Shown piece by piece: positions 49,852 through 58,029 of a stretch of 64,000 nucleotides of DNA (positions are counted from its first letter, which is position 1; each line of letters starts with the position of its first letter). The stretch is from the NCBI RefSeq assembly GCF_036053395.1, contig NZ_CP107942.1, forward strand, positions 8,078,501 through 8,142,500, written 5' to 3'. The translations under genes were made by a program, and so were the position numbers. Below the pieces are notes generated by a model, which ran no database searches, was not told the origin of the DNA, and saw only the letters and a list, made by a program, of their open reading frames with translations. The DNA is from Actinoplanes sp. NBC_00393 (GTDB taxonomy: Bacteria > Actinomycetota > Actinomycetes > Mycobacteriales > Micromonosporaceae).

Positions 49852-50973
49852 TCACTTCAGGGCCACCTTGTCTCCGGTGGCCGAGACCGAGGCGACGGCG
49901 GAACTGCCCGCGTACGACCAGCGCCAGTACCCGGACGCCTTCGCCTTCGTGGTCGTTCTCAGGTAGCCGCGGGCGTCGGTCCAGACCGTCTTGACCGTCT
50001 GGTAGGTGCCGTTGGCCTTGCGGAACTGCAACCGCACCGGCTGCTTCCCGTACCCTACGAACTTGGTCGCCGCGTCCGTTGTGGCGCGCGTGAGCCGGCC
50101 GGTCACGGTGAGCTTGCCGCCCTTCTTGACCGGCTCGGGCGAGGCGTTCACGGTCAGCTTGGCGACCTTGTAGAGGGTGACCGTGTCGGGGAGCGAACTC
50201 GTGCTCGCGGCACCGGTGTTGCCCCAGTAGATCCACTTCCAGGCACCGGACGCGGTGGCCGGGACAGTCGTGCGCAAGGCGCCGTCCGGGCCCGAGGTCA
50301 CCGTCTTGATCCGGGTGTAGGCGCCGGCGCTGGCGTACTTCGCATACGTCAAGTACACCGACTGCCCCGCGTAGCCCACGATCCTGGTGTGGCCGCTGGC
50401 GTCCAGGTTGCCCCAATCGGGCGCGGTGAGCCGCCCGGTGACGGTGAGTCTCGCGCCCTTACGGACCGGCTCGGGCGTCGCGTCCGCCGGCGCCAGCCTG
50501 GTCGCTTTCTGCAGGCGGGACACCGTGGCGTGCCCTTCCTGCAGCACGTACGGCTGGTTGTCCTTCGTATAGCCGGTGATCCGCAGGTGCAGCGCCCGGC
50601 CGGCCAGGTCGTTGGTCATCTGACGCTGGTCGAGGATTGCGGTCCCGGTGCAGCTCTGCGCGGTCCCCTGCCGGATCGGCACGCAGACCATGTTGTTCTC
50701 GCTGCCCGGCACCTCCTCCAGATCATCGGAGAAGTTCGCACCGTAGGTCACGATCTGCCCGCGAATCGTCGCGATGTCCGGGCTGACATTGGCCACAACC
50801 GGGAACGTGGCGGTCTCCGATCCCCCGACTCCCATGTGGACAAGGCCGTTGTTGTTGATCAGAACCGAGTAGAGCGCGGGCTCCGCGGCCTGCGCGGGCG
50901 TCGCCGCCAGCAGGCCTGCGGCAACCGCAGTCGTCACGGCAATTGCACCATTTCGTACGCGCTTCATCGCCAC
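49852..50973 (-). CDS. Secreted Ig-like protein, paralog 4
   Basis: 373 residues. The GTG 50973 or ATG 50967 start gives a signal peptide ending ATPAQA. An N-terminal domain with two Cys (MVCVPIRQGTAQSCTG) precedes two Ig-like repeats, ATPEPVRKGARLTVTGRLTA and NASPEPVKKGGKLTVTGRLT, each followed by a basic-aromatic stretch (ASGAWKWIYWGNTG; ASGYWRWSYAGSSA). The repeats match those in the 42318 and 43085 proteins. Extracellular role unknown. Confidence 0.8.
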   Translation of the reverse strand: MAMKRVRNGAIAVTTAVAAGLLAATPAQAAEPALYSVLINNNGLVHMGVGGSETATFPVVANVSPDIATIRGQIVTYGANFSDDLEEVPGSENNMVCVPIRQGTAQSCTGTAILDQRQMTNDLAGRALHLRITGYTKDNQPYVLQEGHATVSRLQKATRLAPADATPEPVRKGARLTVTGRLTAPDWGNLDASGHTRIVGYAGQSVYLTYAKYASAGAYTRIKTVTSGPDGALRTTVPATASGAWKWIYWGNTGAASTSSLPDTVTLYKVAKLTVNASPEPVKKGGKLTVTGRLTRATTDAATKFVGYGKQPVRLQFRKANGTYQTVKTVWTDARGYLRTTTKAKASGYWRWSYAGSSAVASVSATGDKVALK

Positions 50974-51074
50974 TCATTCCCCCGTTCGGCGCAGCGGACC
51001 ACGAACAGGACGGTAGCGTCGCGACGCCACTCGCCGAAACCAAGCGACCTGTACGCCGCCTCGGCGAGCCGGCG

Positions 51075-51324
51075 TTGACGAACAAGGACCGCACCGGGAC
51101 CGTCCCCCAGCCGGCCACCGCCGATGGCCGGGTGATCTACGCGATCGAGCAGCGCCGTGCCTCCGCACGCATCCACACCAGCACCGACGCCGGGCTGACC
51201 TGGCAGGCCGGGGCGATCGTCGAGCTCGACGGCCCGCATCCCGACCGACGACAACAACTACAGCACCTGGCTGTCCGCGGACGGCGAGTCCTGGAAATAC
51301 GTTCAGCGACCTGAGTTGCCCTGA
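51075..51324 (+). pseudogene. Remnant of a BNR/sialidase-like repeat gene
   Basis: The reading DGRVIYAIEQRRASARIHTS followed by TDAGLTWQAGAIVELDG has the S/TxDxGxTW pattern of BNR repeats. The continuation IPTDDNNYSTWLSADGESWK, then YVQRPELP and TGA, is in another frame, so a frameshift near 51235 separates two parts of one former gene. No start or signal peptide remains. The end overlaps the regulator gene at 51303. Confidence 0.5.
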
Positions 51325-52037
51325 TCCGGCGCCTGCGCGAAGAGAACGTCGCGGGCCTGCTCGGCGGCACGGACCATGTTCTCGCCGATGAAGTCGAGGA
51401 AGCGCGCGATGTTCTCCAGGCGGTTGGCTGCCGGGGTGCCCGCCCCGAGCACGCTGACACCCTGTCGTGCCGTGTCAGCCAGGTCGGACTGTGATTTGGC
51501 GGCGGCGAGCGTCGACTGATACCAGACGTCGCCGTCGACGACGTAGCGTTCGCGGCGGCGTTCGTCGCGCTCCCGGCGCAGCAGTCCCAACGTTTCCAGG
51601 AAGGCCACCGCCTTGGACACCGACGCGGGACTGACCTGCAGGTGCTGGGCCAGCTCGGAGGCGGTCATGCTGCCCGAGTCGGCGATGAACAGGCAGGTCA
51701 GCACGCGGGCCGTCATCTTGGGCAGGCCCTGCTGGATGAAGAGGGTGGCGAAGACGTCCTCGTAGTCCCGCACGGCGTCGGGGTCGCGCCCGTCAGCCCG
51801 CGTGGGCGCGCCGGGCCCTCGGGAAGCGGCCGGCCGGCGCCGGTGGGCGCGGCGCTCGGTGGCATGGTGGGCCAGCTCGGCTCGATAGCCGAGGGGCCCG
51901 CCGTTTCGCATCACCTCGCGCGTGACAGTCGACGTAGGACGGTCGATGCGCCGGGCGATCTCCGCGTAGGCGAGGCCGTCGGCCAGCCCCAGCGCGATCT
52001 GCTGACGTTCCTGCTGGGTGAGTCTGCCTCCCGGCAT
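51303..52037 (-). CDS. Hybrid regulator: IS30-type HTH plus MarR/GbsR domain
   Basis: 244 residues. The N-terminal ~60 residues (RLTQQERQQIALGLADGLAY, AEIARRIDRPTSTVTREVMR) match the helix-turn-helix of IS30 transposases. After an Arg/Pro linker comes a GbsR/MarR winged helix (LFIADSGSMTASELAQHLQV, SPASVSKAVAFLETLGLLRR, RRERYVVDG). ATG 52037 has AAGGAG upstream. It is divergent from the DUF4097-DrrAB operon and presumably controls it via the GCAAC palindromes between them. Confidence 0.88.
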   Translation of the reverse strand: MPGGRLTQQERQQIALGLADGLAYAEIARRIDRPTSTVTREVMRNGGPLGYRAELAHHATERRAHRRRPAASRGPGAPTRADGRDPDAVRDYEDVFATLFIQQGLPKMTARVLTCLFIADSGSMTASELAQHLQVSPASVSKAVAFLETLGLLRRERDERRRERYVVDGDVWYQSTLAAAKSQSDLADTARQGVSVLGAGTPAANRLENIARFLDFIGENMVRAAEQARDVLFAQAPDQGNSGR

Positions 52038-52095
52038 CGCGATCTCCTTCACGCTCCCTCGATGCACCGAGCATAGCGTTCATCGCGCTTCCATT

Positions 52096-52198
52096 GCAAC
52101 GACAACGCGATCTTCGTTGCGTTATTTTCTTGCGCCATTGCAATGAAATGGCGGCAGTGAGCTGCTGTTAAGCCACGTGAGTGCAACAAGCTTGTTGC
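52096..52198. promoter_or_regulatory. Cluster of GCAAC/GTTGC palindromes
   Basis: Three inverted repeats lie in the divergent region: GCAACG-N13-CGTTGC (52096-52120), CATTGCAATG (52136-52145) and the perfect 16-bp GCAACAAGCTTGTTGC (52183-52198). The region is unusually AT-rich for this window. Candidate operators of the hybrid regulator. Confidence 0.6.
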
Positions 52199-52256
52199 CG
52201 AATCCGCGAACGCAACGTAGCTTTTCCCACATCGGAAACAACGAGCACGGGAGCAG

Positions 52257-52922
52257 ATGATGCAGAACTTCGACACCCCCGCCCCGATCACCGCCGTCCT
52301 CGACATCCCCGCCGGCAACGTCCGGTTCATCGCCGCCGACCGGGTCGACACCAGGGTCGAGGTCCGGCCGGTCGACGCCTCGAAGGGCCGCGACGTCAAG
52401 GTGGCCGAGCAGACCCGGGTGGAGTACACCGACGGCGTCCTGCGCATCGAGGCGTCGGCGAAGAACCAGGTTCTCGGCCCGTCCGGATCCATCGAGGTGA
52501 CGGTCCAGCTGCCCGCCGGATCCCGGGTCGAGGCCAAGGCGGCCAGCGCCGAGTTCCGGGTGGTCGGACGCCTCGGGGACGTCACCTTCGAGGGCGCGCA
52601 CGGCGCCATCAAGATCGATGAGGCGGCGAGCGTACGCCTCACCGCCTCCGCCGGCGACGTCTCGCTCGGGCGCCTCAACGGATCAGGCCAGATCACCACC
52701 GCCAAGGGCGACATCAAGATCGCTGAGGCAGTCAAGGGCAAGGTCGTTCTGCGTACGCAGGCAGGTGCGATCTCGGTCGGCGCCGCTCGCGGCGTCTCGG
52801 CCGCCCTGGACGCCGGCACCAGCCTCGGCCGCGTCACCAACGACCTCCGCAACGACGGCGCCGCCGATCTCCACATCCACGCCACCACCGCCTACGGCGA
52901 CATCGTCGCCCGCAGCCTCTGA
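52257..52922 (+). CDS. DUF4097 beta-repeat protein
   Basis: 221 residues, no signal peptide. Regular beta-helix-like strands as in DUF4097/DUF4098: ITAVLDIPAGNVRFIAADRV, GSIEVTVQLPAGSRVEAKAA, IKIDEAASVRLTASAGDVSL and the closing HATTAYGDIVARS. Such proteins are often encoded with ABC exporters and stress operons; the biochemical role is unknown. Two adjacent ATGs (52257, 52260) follow GGGAG. It lies 17 bases before the DrrA-type gene. Confidence 0.88.
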   Translation: MMQNFDTPAPITAVLDIPAGNVRFIAADRVDTRVEVRPVDASKGRDVKVAEQTRVEYTDGVLRIEASAKNQVLGPSGSIEVTVQLPAGSRVEAKAASAEFRVVGRLGDVTFEGAHGAIKIDEAASVRLTASAGDVSLGRLNGSGQITTAKGDIKIAEAVKGKVVLRTQAGAISVGAARGVSAALDAGTSLGRVTNDLRNDGAADLHIHATTAYGDIVARSL

Positions 52923-52939
52923 GCAGAGAGCAGACCATC

Positions 52940-53932
52940 ATGACCAACCTGGCCATCGCAGCGAACGGGCTGCGCAAGTCCTACGGCGACAAGGTCGTCC
53001 TCGACGGGGTCGACCTGGCGGTTCCGGAAGGAACCATCTTCTCCCTGCTCGGCCCGAACGGCGCCGGCAAGACCACCGCCGTCAAGATCCTCTCCACGCT
53101 GATCTCTCCCGGGCCGGCGTCCGGCGAGATCCGGGTCGGCGGTCACGATCTGACCGCAGACCCCCAGGCGGTACGCGCCGCGATCGGCGTCACCGGCCAG
53201 TTCTCCGCGGTCGACGGCCTGATCACCGGCGAGGAGAACATGCTGCTCATGGCGGACCTGCACCACCTGTCCCGCGCTGAGGGCCGCCGCACCACCGCCG
53301 AGCTGCTGGAGCGCTTCGACCTGGTCGAGGCCGCGAAGAAGCCGGCGGCCACCTACTCCGGCGGCATGAAGCGCCGCCTCGACATCGCGATGACCCTGGT
53401 CGGCGACCCGCGGATCATCTTCCTCGACGAGCCGACCACCGGCCTCGACCCGCGCAGCCGGCACAACATGTGGCAGATCATCCGTGAGCTGGTCGCCGAC
53501 GGCGTCACCGTCTTCCTCACCACGCAGTACCTGGAGGAGGCGGACGAGCTCGCCGACCGGATCGCCGTGCTCAACAACGGGAAGATCGCCGCCGAGGGCA
53601 CCGCCGAGCAGCTGAAACGACAGATCCCGGGCGGGCACGTCCGGCTCCGCTTCACCGACCCGGCCGGTTACCAGGGCGCCGCCCTCGCCCTCGGCGACGT
53701 CACCCGCGACGACGAGTCCCTGACGCTGCAGATCCCGAGCGGCGGCAGCCAGCGCGACCTGCGCTTCATCCTCGACCGGCTGGACTCCGCCGGCATCGAG
53801 GCGGACGAACTGACCGTGCACAACCCCGACCTCGACGACGTGTTCTTCGCCCTGACCGGCACCAACGAGCACTTGACCGGCACCGACGAGCACCTGACCG
53901 GCACCGACCAGAACAAGGAGATTGTTCGATGA
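52940..53932 (+). CDS. ABC transporter ATPase, DrrA type
   Basis: 330 residues. Walker A GPNGAGKTTAVK, signature YSGGMKRRLDIAM, Walker B IIFLDEPTTGLD, and switch region VFLTTQYLEEADELAD, typical of the daunorubicin-resistance DrrA group. A C-terminal DrrA-like domain ends LTVHNPDLDDVFFALTG, followed by an unusual tail of three 7-residue repeats LTGT(N/D)(E/Q)(H/N). It probably exports a hydrophobic drug with the permease that follows (ATGA overlap). Confidence 0.93.
   Translation: MTNLAIAANGLRKSYGDKVVLDGVDLAVPEGTIFSLLGPNGAGKTTAVKILSTLISPGPASGEIRVGGHDLTADPQAVRAAIGVTGQFSAVDGLITGEENMLLMADLHHLSRAEGRRTTAELLERFDLVEAAKKPAATYSGGMKRRLDIAMTLVGDPRIIFLDEPTTGLDPRSRHNMWQIIRELVADGVTVFLTTQYLEEADELADRIAVLNNGKIAAEGTAEQLKRQIPGGHVRLRFTDPAGYQGAALALGDVTRDDESLTLQIPSGGSQRDLRFILDRLDSAGIEADELTVHNPDLDDVFFALTGTNEHLTGTDEHLTGTDQNKEIVR
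53852..53914 (+). repeat. Three 21-bp repeats at the end of the DrrA-type gene
   Basis: CTGACCGGCACCAACGAGCA, TTGACCGGCACCGACGAGCA and CTGACCGGCACCGACCAGAA, each plus one base, keep the reading frame and extend the protein by 7-residue units. Confidence 0.85.
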
Positions 53933-54711
53933 GTTCCCTCGCCCTCGCCGTACGCGACTCGTCCACCATGCTGCGCCGCAACCTGCTGCACGCCCGGCGC
54001 TATCCGTCCCTCACGCTCAACCTGCTGCTGACGCCGATCATGCTGCTGCTGCTCTTCGTCTATATATTCGGCGACACTCTCGGCGCTGGTCTGGGCGGCG
54101 GCCGCGCCGAGTACATCGCCTATCTGGTCCCGGGCCTGCTGCTGATGACCATCGGCAGCACCGTGATCGGAACCGCGGTCTCGGTCTCCAACGACATGAC
54201 CGAGGGCATCATCGCCCGGTTCCGCACCATGGCGATCCACCGCGGTTCGGTGCTCGTCGGCCACGTGGTCGGCAGCGTGCTGCAGTCGGTGATGAGCGTG
54301 GTCCTGGTCGGCGCGGTCGCCGTGGCCATCGGCTTCCGGTCCACCGACGCCACCGCCCTGGAGTGGCTGGCCGCGTTCGGGCTGCTCGTCCTCTTCGCCC
54401 TGGCGCTCACCTGGATCGCCGTCGGCATGGGCCTGGTCAGCCCGAACGCCGAGGCCGCCAGCAACAACGCGATGCCGCTGATCCTGCTGCCGCTGCTGTC
54501 CAGCGCGTTCGTCCCGATCGAGGCCATGCCCGGCTGGTTCCAGCCGATCGCCGAGTACCAGCCCTTCACCCCGGCGATCGAAACCCTCCGGGGCCTGCTG
54601 CTCGGCACCGGGATCGGCCACAACGGCTGGCTCGCGGTGGGCTGGTGCCTGGGCCTCGCGGTGCTCGGCTACTTCTGGTCGACTGCGAAGTTCAACCGCG
54701 ACCCGCGCTAG
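53929..54711 (+). CDS. ABC-2 permease, DrrB type
   Basis: 260 residues with six membrane helices. DrrB-like N-terminus (DSSTMLRRNLLHARRYPSLT, LNLLLTPIMLLLLFVYIFG), YLVPGLLLMTIGSTVIGTAV, and SSAFVPIEAMPGWFQPIAEY, QPFTPAIETLRGLLLG near the end. It forms the membrane part of the exporter with the DrrA-type ATPase. Starts in an ATGA overlap. Confidence 0.93.
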   Translation: MSSLALAVRDSSTMLRRNLLHARRYPSLTLNLLLTPIMLLLLFVYIFGDTLGAGLGGGRAEYIAYLVPGLLLMTIGSTVIGTAVSVSNDMTEGIIARFRTMAIHRGSVLVGHVVGSVLQSVMSVVLVGAVAVAIGFRSTDATALEWLAAFGLLVLFALALTWIAVGMGLVSPNAEAASNNAMPLILLPLLSSAFVPIEAMPGWFQPIAEYQPFTPAIETLRGLLLGTGIGHNGWLAVGWCLGLAVLGYFWSTAKFNRDPR

Positions 54712-54740
54712 CGGCAGGACTTCGCTAGCGGCAGGACAAG

Positions 54741-54776
54741 CGAAGGGGCCTGAACCGTGCGGTTCAGGCCCCTTCG
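54741..54776. terminator. Bidirectional terminator after drrAB
   Basis: A perfect 16-bp stem (CGAAGGGGCCTGAACC and complement) with a GTGC loop between convergent genes. A 15-bp direct repeat CGCTAGCGGCAGGAC just before it flanks the permease stop. Confidence 0.88.
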
Positions 54777-54785
54777 CGGTGCCGG

Positions 54786-56147
54786 TCAGGGCAGCAGCAG
54801 GCCCCAGTACAGGGCCCACGGCAGGAACAGGATTCCGGGCACGATCAGGATGGCCTGCCGGACGCGGTCGGCGCCGGCGGTCCGCCAGCCGTGGATCGTC
54901 ATGGCGGTGGTGATGACGGTGATCAGCGCGAGGGCCTGCAGCGCCAGCCAGAACACCGGGCGACCGGCGAGCATCGGGCCGGGTGAGATGCCCTTCCAGT
55001 TCGCGCTGTCGGCCACCGTCACGAAGTAGGCGACGAAGCCGATCACCGCGGTGACGCCGGCGGCGGCGAGGATGCGGGCCGGGCGGGCAACAGCGACGGT
55101 ACGGCGACGCGCGCGCCGGACGAGCGCGACGACCGGGTACGACAGGAAGCCGATCAGGAACACGGCGAGGGCGGTCAGCTGTGCGGGCCAAGACTCCCAC
55201 CAGGCCGACGGAGCCAGAGAAGCGCTGGTCGCGGGCTGTGTCGGGGCCGGATCGACCCGCGGCGTCAAGGTTCCGGCGGTTCGGACCCAGCTACCGACGG
55301 TCTCCGCGTACGCCGGATACAGCTCGTCGGTGTACATGCCGTCCTCGTCGAGGACCCGCAGGGTGTGTCCCGCACCGGGGAGGAATCGGACCGTCAGCGG
55401 CGTACGGATCATCTGTTGCAACACCGCGCCGCTCTCAGCGGCCGGCACCTGCGTGTCCTCCGTGCCGTAGACAGCGAGGACCGGCTGGGTGAGCGCCGAC
55501 AACGCCGGCCGCGGGTCGAAACTCGCCTCGGCGAAGAGCCCGGCGTCGTCCGCGAGCCGGTAGAACCGGTCGGAAAGCGTGTCCGCGAGCGCACCGGAAA
55601 CCCCGGCGCCGGCCAGCTTGTTGCGCATGTTCCAGTTCTGTACGCGCAACGGCGACAACCCCGGCGCGGAAGCGAGGACCAGGAACGCGATGTCCTTCGA
55701 CCGGTCAGCGGCGAGCGGCATGACCCAGCCGCCCTCGCTGATCCCCCAGAGCCCGACGGCGTCCGGTCGCACCCCGGGCTGTTCCCGCAGGACGCCGACC
55801 GCGGCGACGACATCGTCGGCGAGCAGCGAGTACACCGGGTTGTCGAGCGGCCGCTTGTCGTAGGTGAGGACGGCGATCCCCTGCCGCGCGAACGCGATCG
55901 CCTCCGGGAGCAGACCGGTCCGCTTGCCGTTGCCGGAGCCGTGCACCAGCACCAGGCCGGGCTTTGCACCGGGTGCGTTTCGGGGCGCGTAGACCGTACC
56001 CATCAGGGTCTTTCCGTCGGCCGTGGGAATGCTGACCTCGGTCGTGGTCAGATCGGCCGGGACGGATTCCCCGGCGGCGGCCGGGGCACTGATCAGCGCG
56101 ACGGCGGCGAGCGCCAGGACCAGGATGCGGACGATGCGTTCGATCAT
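54786..56147 (-). CDS. Secreted/membrane alpha/beta hydrolase
   Basis: 453 residues. Signal peptide, then an alpha/beta hydrolase domain (~35-300): LVLVHGSGNGKRTGLLPEA (oxyanion HG), nucleophile Ser in LWGISEGGWVMP, and VYGTEDTQVPA with the likely acid and GAGHTLRV with the catalytic His. The C-terminal ~140 residues contain four membrane helices (LTALAVFLIGFLSYPVVALV, ILAAAGVTAVIGFVAYFVTV and two more), so the enzyme is held at the membrane facing outward. Substrate unknown. It lies downstream of the NarL-type system on the same strand, 58 bp away. Confidence 0.88.
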   Translation of the reverse strand: MIERIVRILVLALAAVALISAPAAAGESVPADLTTTEVSIPTADGKTLMGTVYAPRNAPGAKPGLVLVHGSGNGKRTGLLPEAIAFARQGIAVLTYDKRPLDNPVYSLLADDVVAAVGVLREQPGVRPDAVGLWGISEGGWVMPLAADRSKDIAFLVLASAPGLSPLRVQNWNMRNKLAGAGVSGALADTLSDRFYRLADDAGLFAEASFDPRPALSALTQPVLAVYGTEDTQVPAAESGAVLQQMIRTPLTVRFLPGAGHTLRVLDEDGMYTDELYPAYAETVGSWVRTAGTLTPRVDPAPTQPATSASLAPSAWWESWPAQLTALAVFLIGFLSYPVVALVRRARRRTVAVARPARILAAAGVTAVIGFVAYFVTVADSANWKGISPGPMLAGRPVFWLALQALALITVITTAMTIHGWRTAGADRVRQAILIVPGILFLPWALYWGLLLP

Positions 56148-56205
56148 GGAACGAGCATCGATGAATTTGCGTGCCCCTCCATCGCCGCCGCGAGCGGTTC
56201 CGATC

Positions 56206-56877
56206 TCACTCTCCAGAGGGAGAAGGCTCCCCGGCGACGACCAGACCCGACTCGTATGCGGCCACCACAGCCTGGGCCCGGTCCCGCAGCCCGAGCTTGG
56301 CCAGCACGCTGCTGACGTGCGTCTTCACGGTGTGCTCGCTGACCACCAGGGCGGCCGCCATCTCGGCGTTGGTCAGCCCGCGCCCGAGCAGTTGCAACGC
56401 CTCCCGCTCCCGCGGGGTGAGCCGGTCGAGCCCGGCCCACGGGTGGAGCGGCGGCGCCTGCCCACGGACCGCCGTCTCGATCAGCCGGGTGGTGACCGCC
56501 GGGGCGAGCAGCGACTCACCGGCCGCGACGACCCGCACCGCATGGACCAGCTCGGCACGGCGGACGTCCTTCAGCAGGAAGCCGCTGGCGCCGGCGCGCA
56601 GCGCGTCGTACACGTAGTCGTCCTGTCCGAAGGTGGTCAGCATGAGCACGCGTACCGGCTCGTCGCTCAACCGCCGGGTGGCCTCGATCCCGTCCATCAA
56701 CGGCATCCGGATGTCGAGCACCAGCACGTCCGGCGAGTGCTCGTGGACGGCAGCCACCGCCTCGGCGCCGTCACCGGCCTCGGCCACGACCTCCATGTCG
56801 TCCTCGTTGTCGAGGATCATCGCGAACGCGCCGCGTACCAGCTCCTGGTCATCGGCGACCACAATGCGGATGGTCAC
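56206..56877 (-). CDS. NarL/LuxR-type response regulator
   Basis: 223 residues. Receiver: DD in VVADDQELVRGAF, phospho-Asp in VLVLDIRMPLMDG, Lys in GFLLKDVRRAEL. C-terminal LuxR helix-turn-helix: LTPREREALQLLGRGLTNAE, VVSEHTVKTHVSSVLAKLGL. Start overlaps the kinase stop by 4 bp (ATGA). Confidence 0.95.
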   Translation of the reverse strand: MTIRIVVADDQELVRGAFAMILDNEDDMEVVAEAGDGAEAVAAVHEHSPDVLVLDIRMPLMDGIEATRRLSDEPVRVLMLTTFGQDDYVYDALRAGASGFLLKDVRRAELVHAVRVVAAGESLLAPAVTTRLIETAVRGQAPPLHPWAGLDRLTPREREALQLLGRGLTNAEMAAALVVSEHTVKTHVSSVLAKLGLRDRAQAVVAAYESGLVVAGEPSPSGE

Positions 56878-57980
56878 GGCAACTTCGCCTCTACTCGGAA
56901 GCCACGACCGCCGGGCACCGGACCGGCCGTCGCGGACCCTCCGCAGGAGGCGGCACGTTCCCGGATCCCGATGAGTCCGTGTCCAGGAGCGTCCGTCGTG
57001 CGGGGCCCTCGGCCGTCATCGGCAACGGTCAGGACGAGGCCGTCGTCGCGCCAGTCGAGCGTCACCGTCACCGACTTCGCCCGCGCGTGTTTGAGCACAT
57101 TGGTCAGTGCCTCCTGAACGATCCGGTACGCCGCCACCTCGGCATCGGCGGTCACCGCCCGAGGACTTCCGACGACGCTCAGCGTGACCGATGTTGATCC
57201 GACCCCGGAGACCTGATCGACCAGGTCGGCGATCTCGGCGAGCGTCGGCTGCGGGGTGCGCTCGGCCCCGGCGTCCAGGACACCGAGGATCCGGCGCAAC
57301 TGGGCCATGGCATCCCGGCCGGCCTCGGCGATGGCGTCGAAAGCCGCCTCGGTACGGGCCGGCCCCTGCTTCATCACCACCGGGCCGGCCTCGGCCTGCG
57401 CGATCGTGATGCTCACCGCGTGCGCGAGGATGTCGTGCATGTCCCGGGCGATCCGGGACCGTTCCCGCTCGGCCTCCAGCTCCCGCTCCCGTTCCAGGTG
57501 CCGCGTCCGTTCCTGCAGCACCCGCACCTCCTCCTGACGGCGTGCCCAGGCGCGGCCCAACAGGTACGCGGTGGTCCAGAGCAGCGCACCCCGGGCCGCG
57601 GTCTCCAGCGAGCCGGTCAGGATGAACGCACCCCAGCCGATGATCACGATCGCGCTGATCCGCTGCCAGCGCGGCGCCTGCGCGGCGACGGTGAACATGG
57701 CGATCAGCGCGCCGTACCACAGCGGTTGGCGCGGGCCGTCCGGCACGAGCGCGTAGGCGGCCGCGGCAGCTTCGCTCGCCAGGAGCACGGCGAACGGCGC
57801 CTTACGACGCCAGATCAACGGCAGAGAAACGGCAACAGCTACGGCGTACGCGGAGACCGGCCATTCCCCGTCACCGGAAACGAACGGAGCGAGCTGCGCG
57901 ATCAGCGCGACAACCGCCAGCCCGACATCCACCGCCCACGGCGGCAGCCCCCGTATCCAGTCCCCCGCACGCTCGTACAC
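56874..57980 (-). CDS. NarL-type sensor histidine kinase
   Basis: 368 residues. Five or so membrane helices (~15-155), a coiled segment (LQERTRHLERERELEAERER), HisKA_3 box RSRIARDMHDILAHAVSITI with the phospho-His in RDMHD, and HATPase GHGLIGIRERAASCGG. No large extracellular sensor, so it may sense membrane stress. GTG 57980 is 6 bases after CAGAAT and lacks a ribosome site: possibly leaderless. Confidence 0.94.
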   Translation of the reverse strand: MYERAGDWIRGLPPWAVDVGLAVVALIAQLAPFVSGDGEWPVSAYAVAVAVSLPLIWRRKAPFAVLLASEAAAAAYALVPDGPRQPLWYGALIAMFTVAAQAPRWQRISAIVIIGWGAFILTGSLETAARGALLWTTAYLLGRAWARRQEEVRVLQERTRHLERERELEAERERSRIARDMHDILAHAVSITIAQAEAGPVVMKQGPARTEAAFDAIAEAGRDAMAQLRRILGVLDAGAERTPQPTLAEIADLVDQVSGVGSTSVTLSVVGSPRAVTADAEVAAYRIVQEALTNVLKHARAKSVTVTLDWRDDGLVLTVADDGRGPRTTDAPGHGLIGIRERAASCGGSATAGPVPGGRGFRVEAKLP

Positions 57981-58029
57981 GGCCCGATTCTGGCTTAAGT
58001 CGATCTTTTACGCCGCCCCGCGATCTCGG

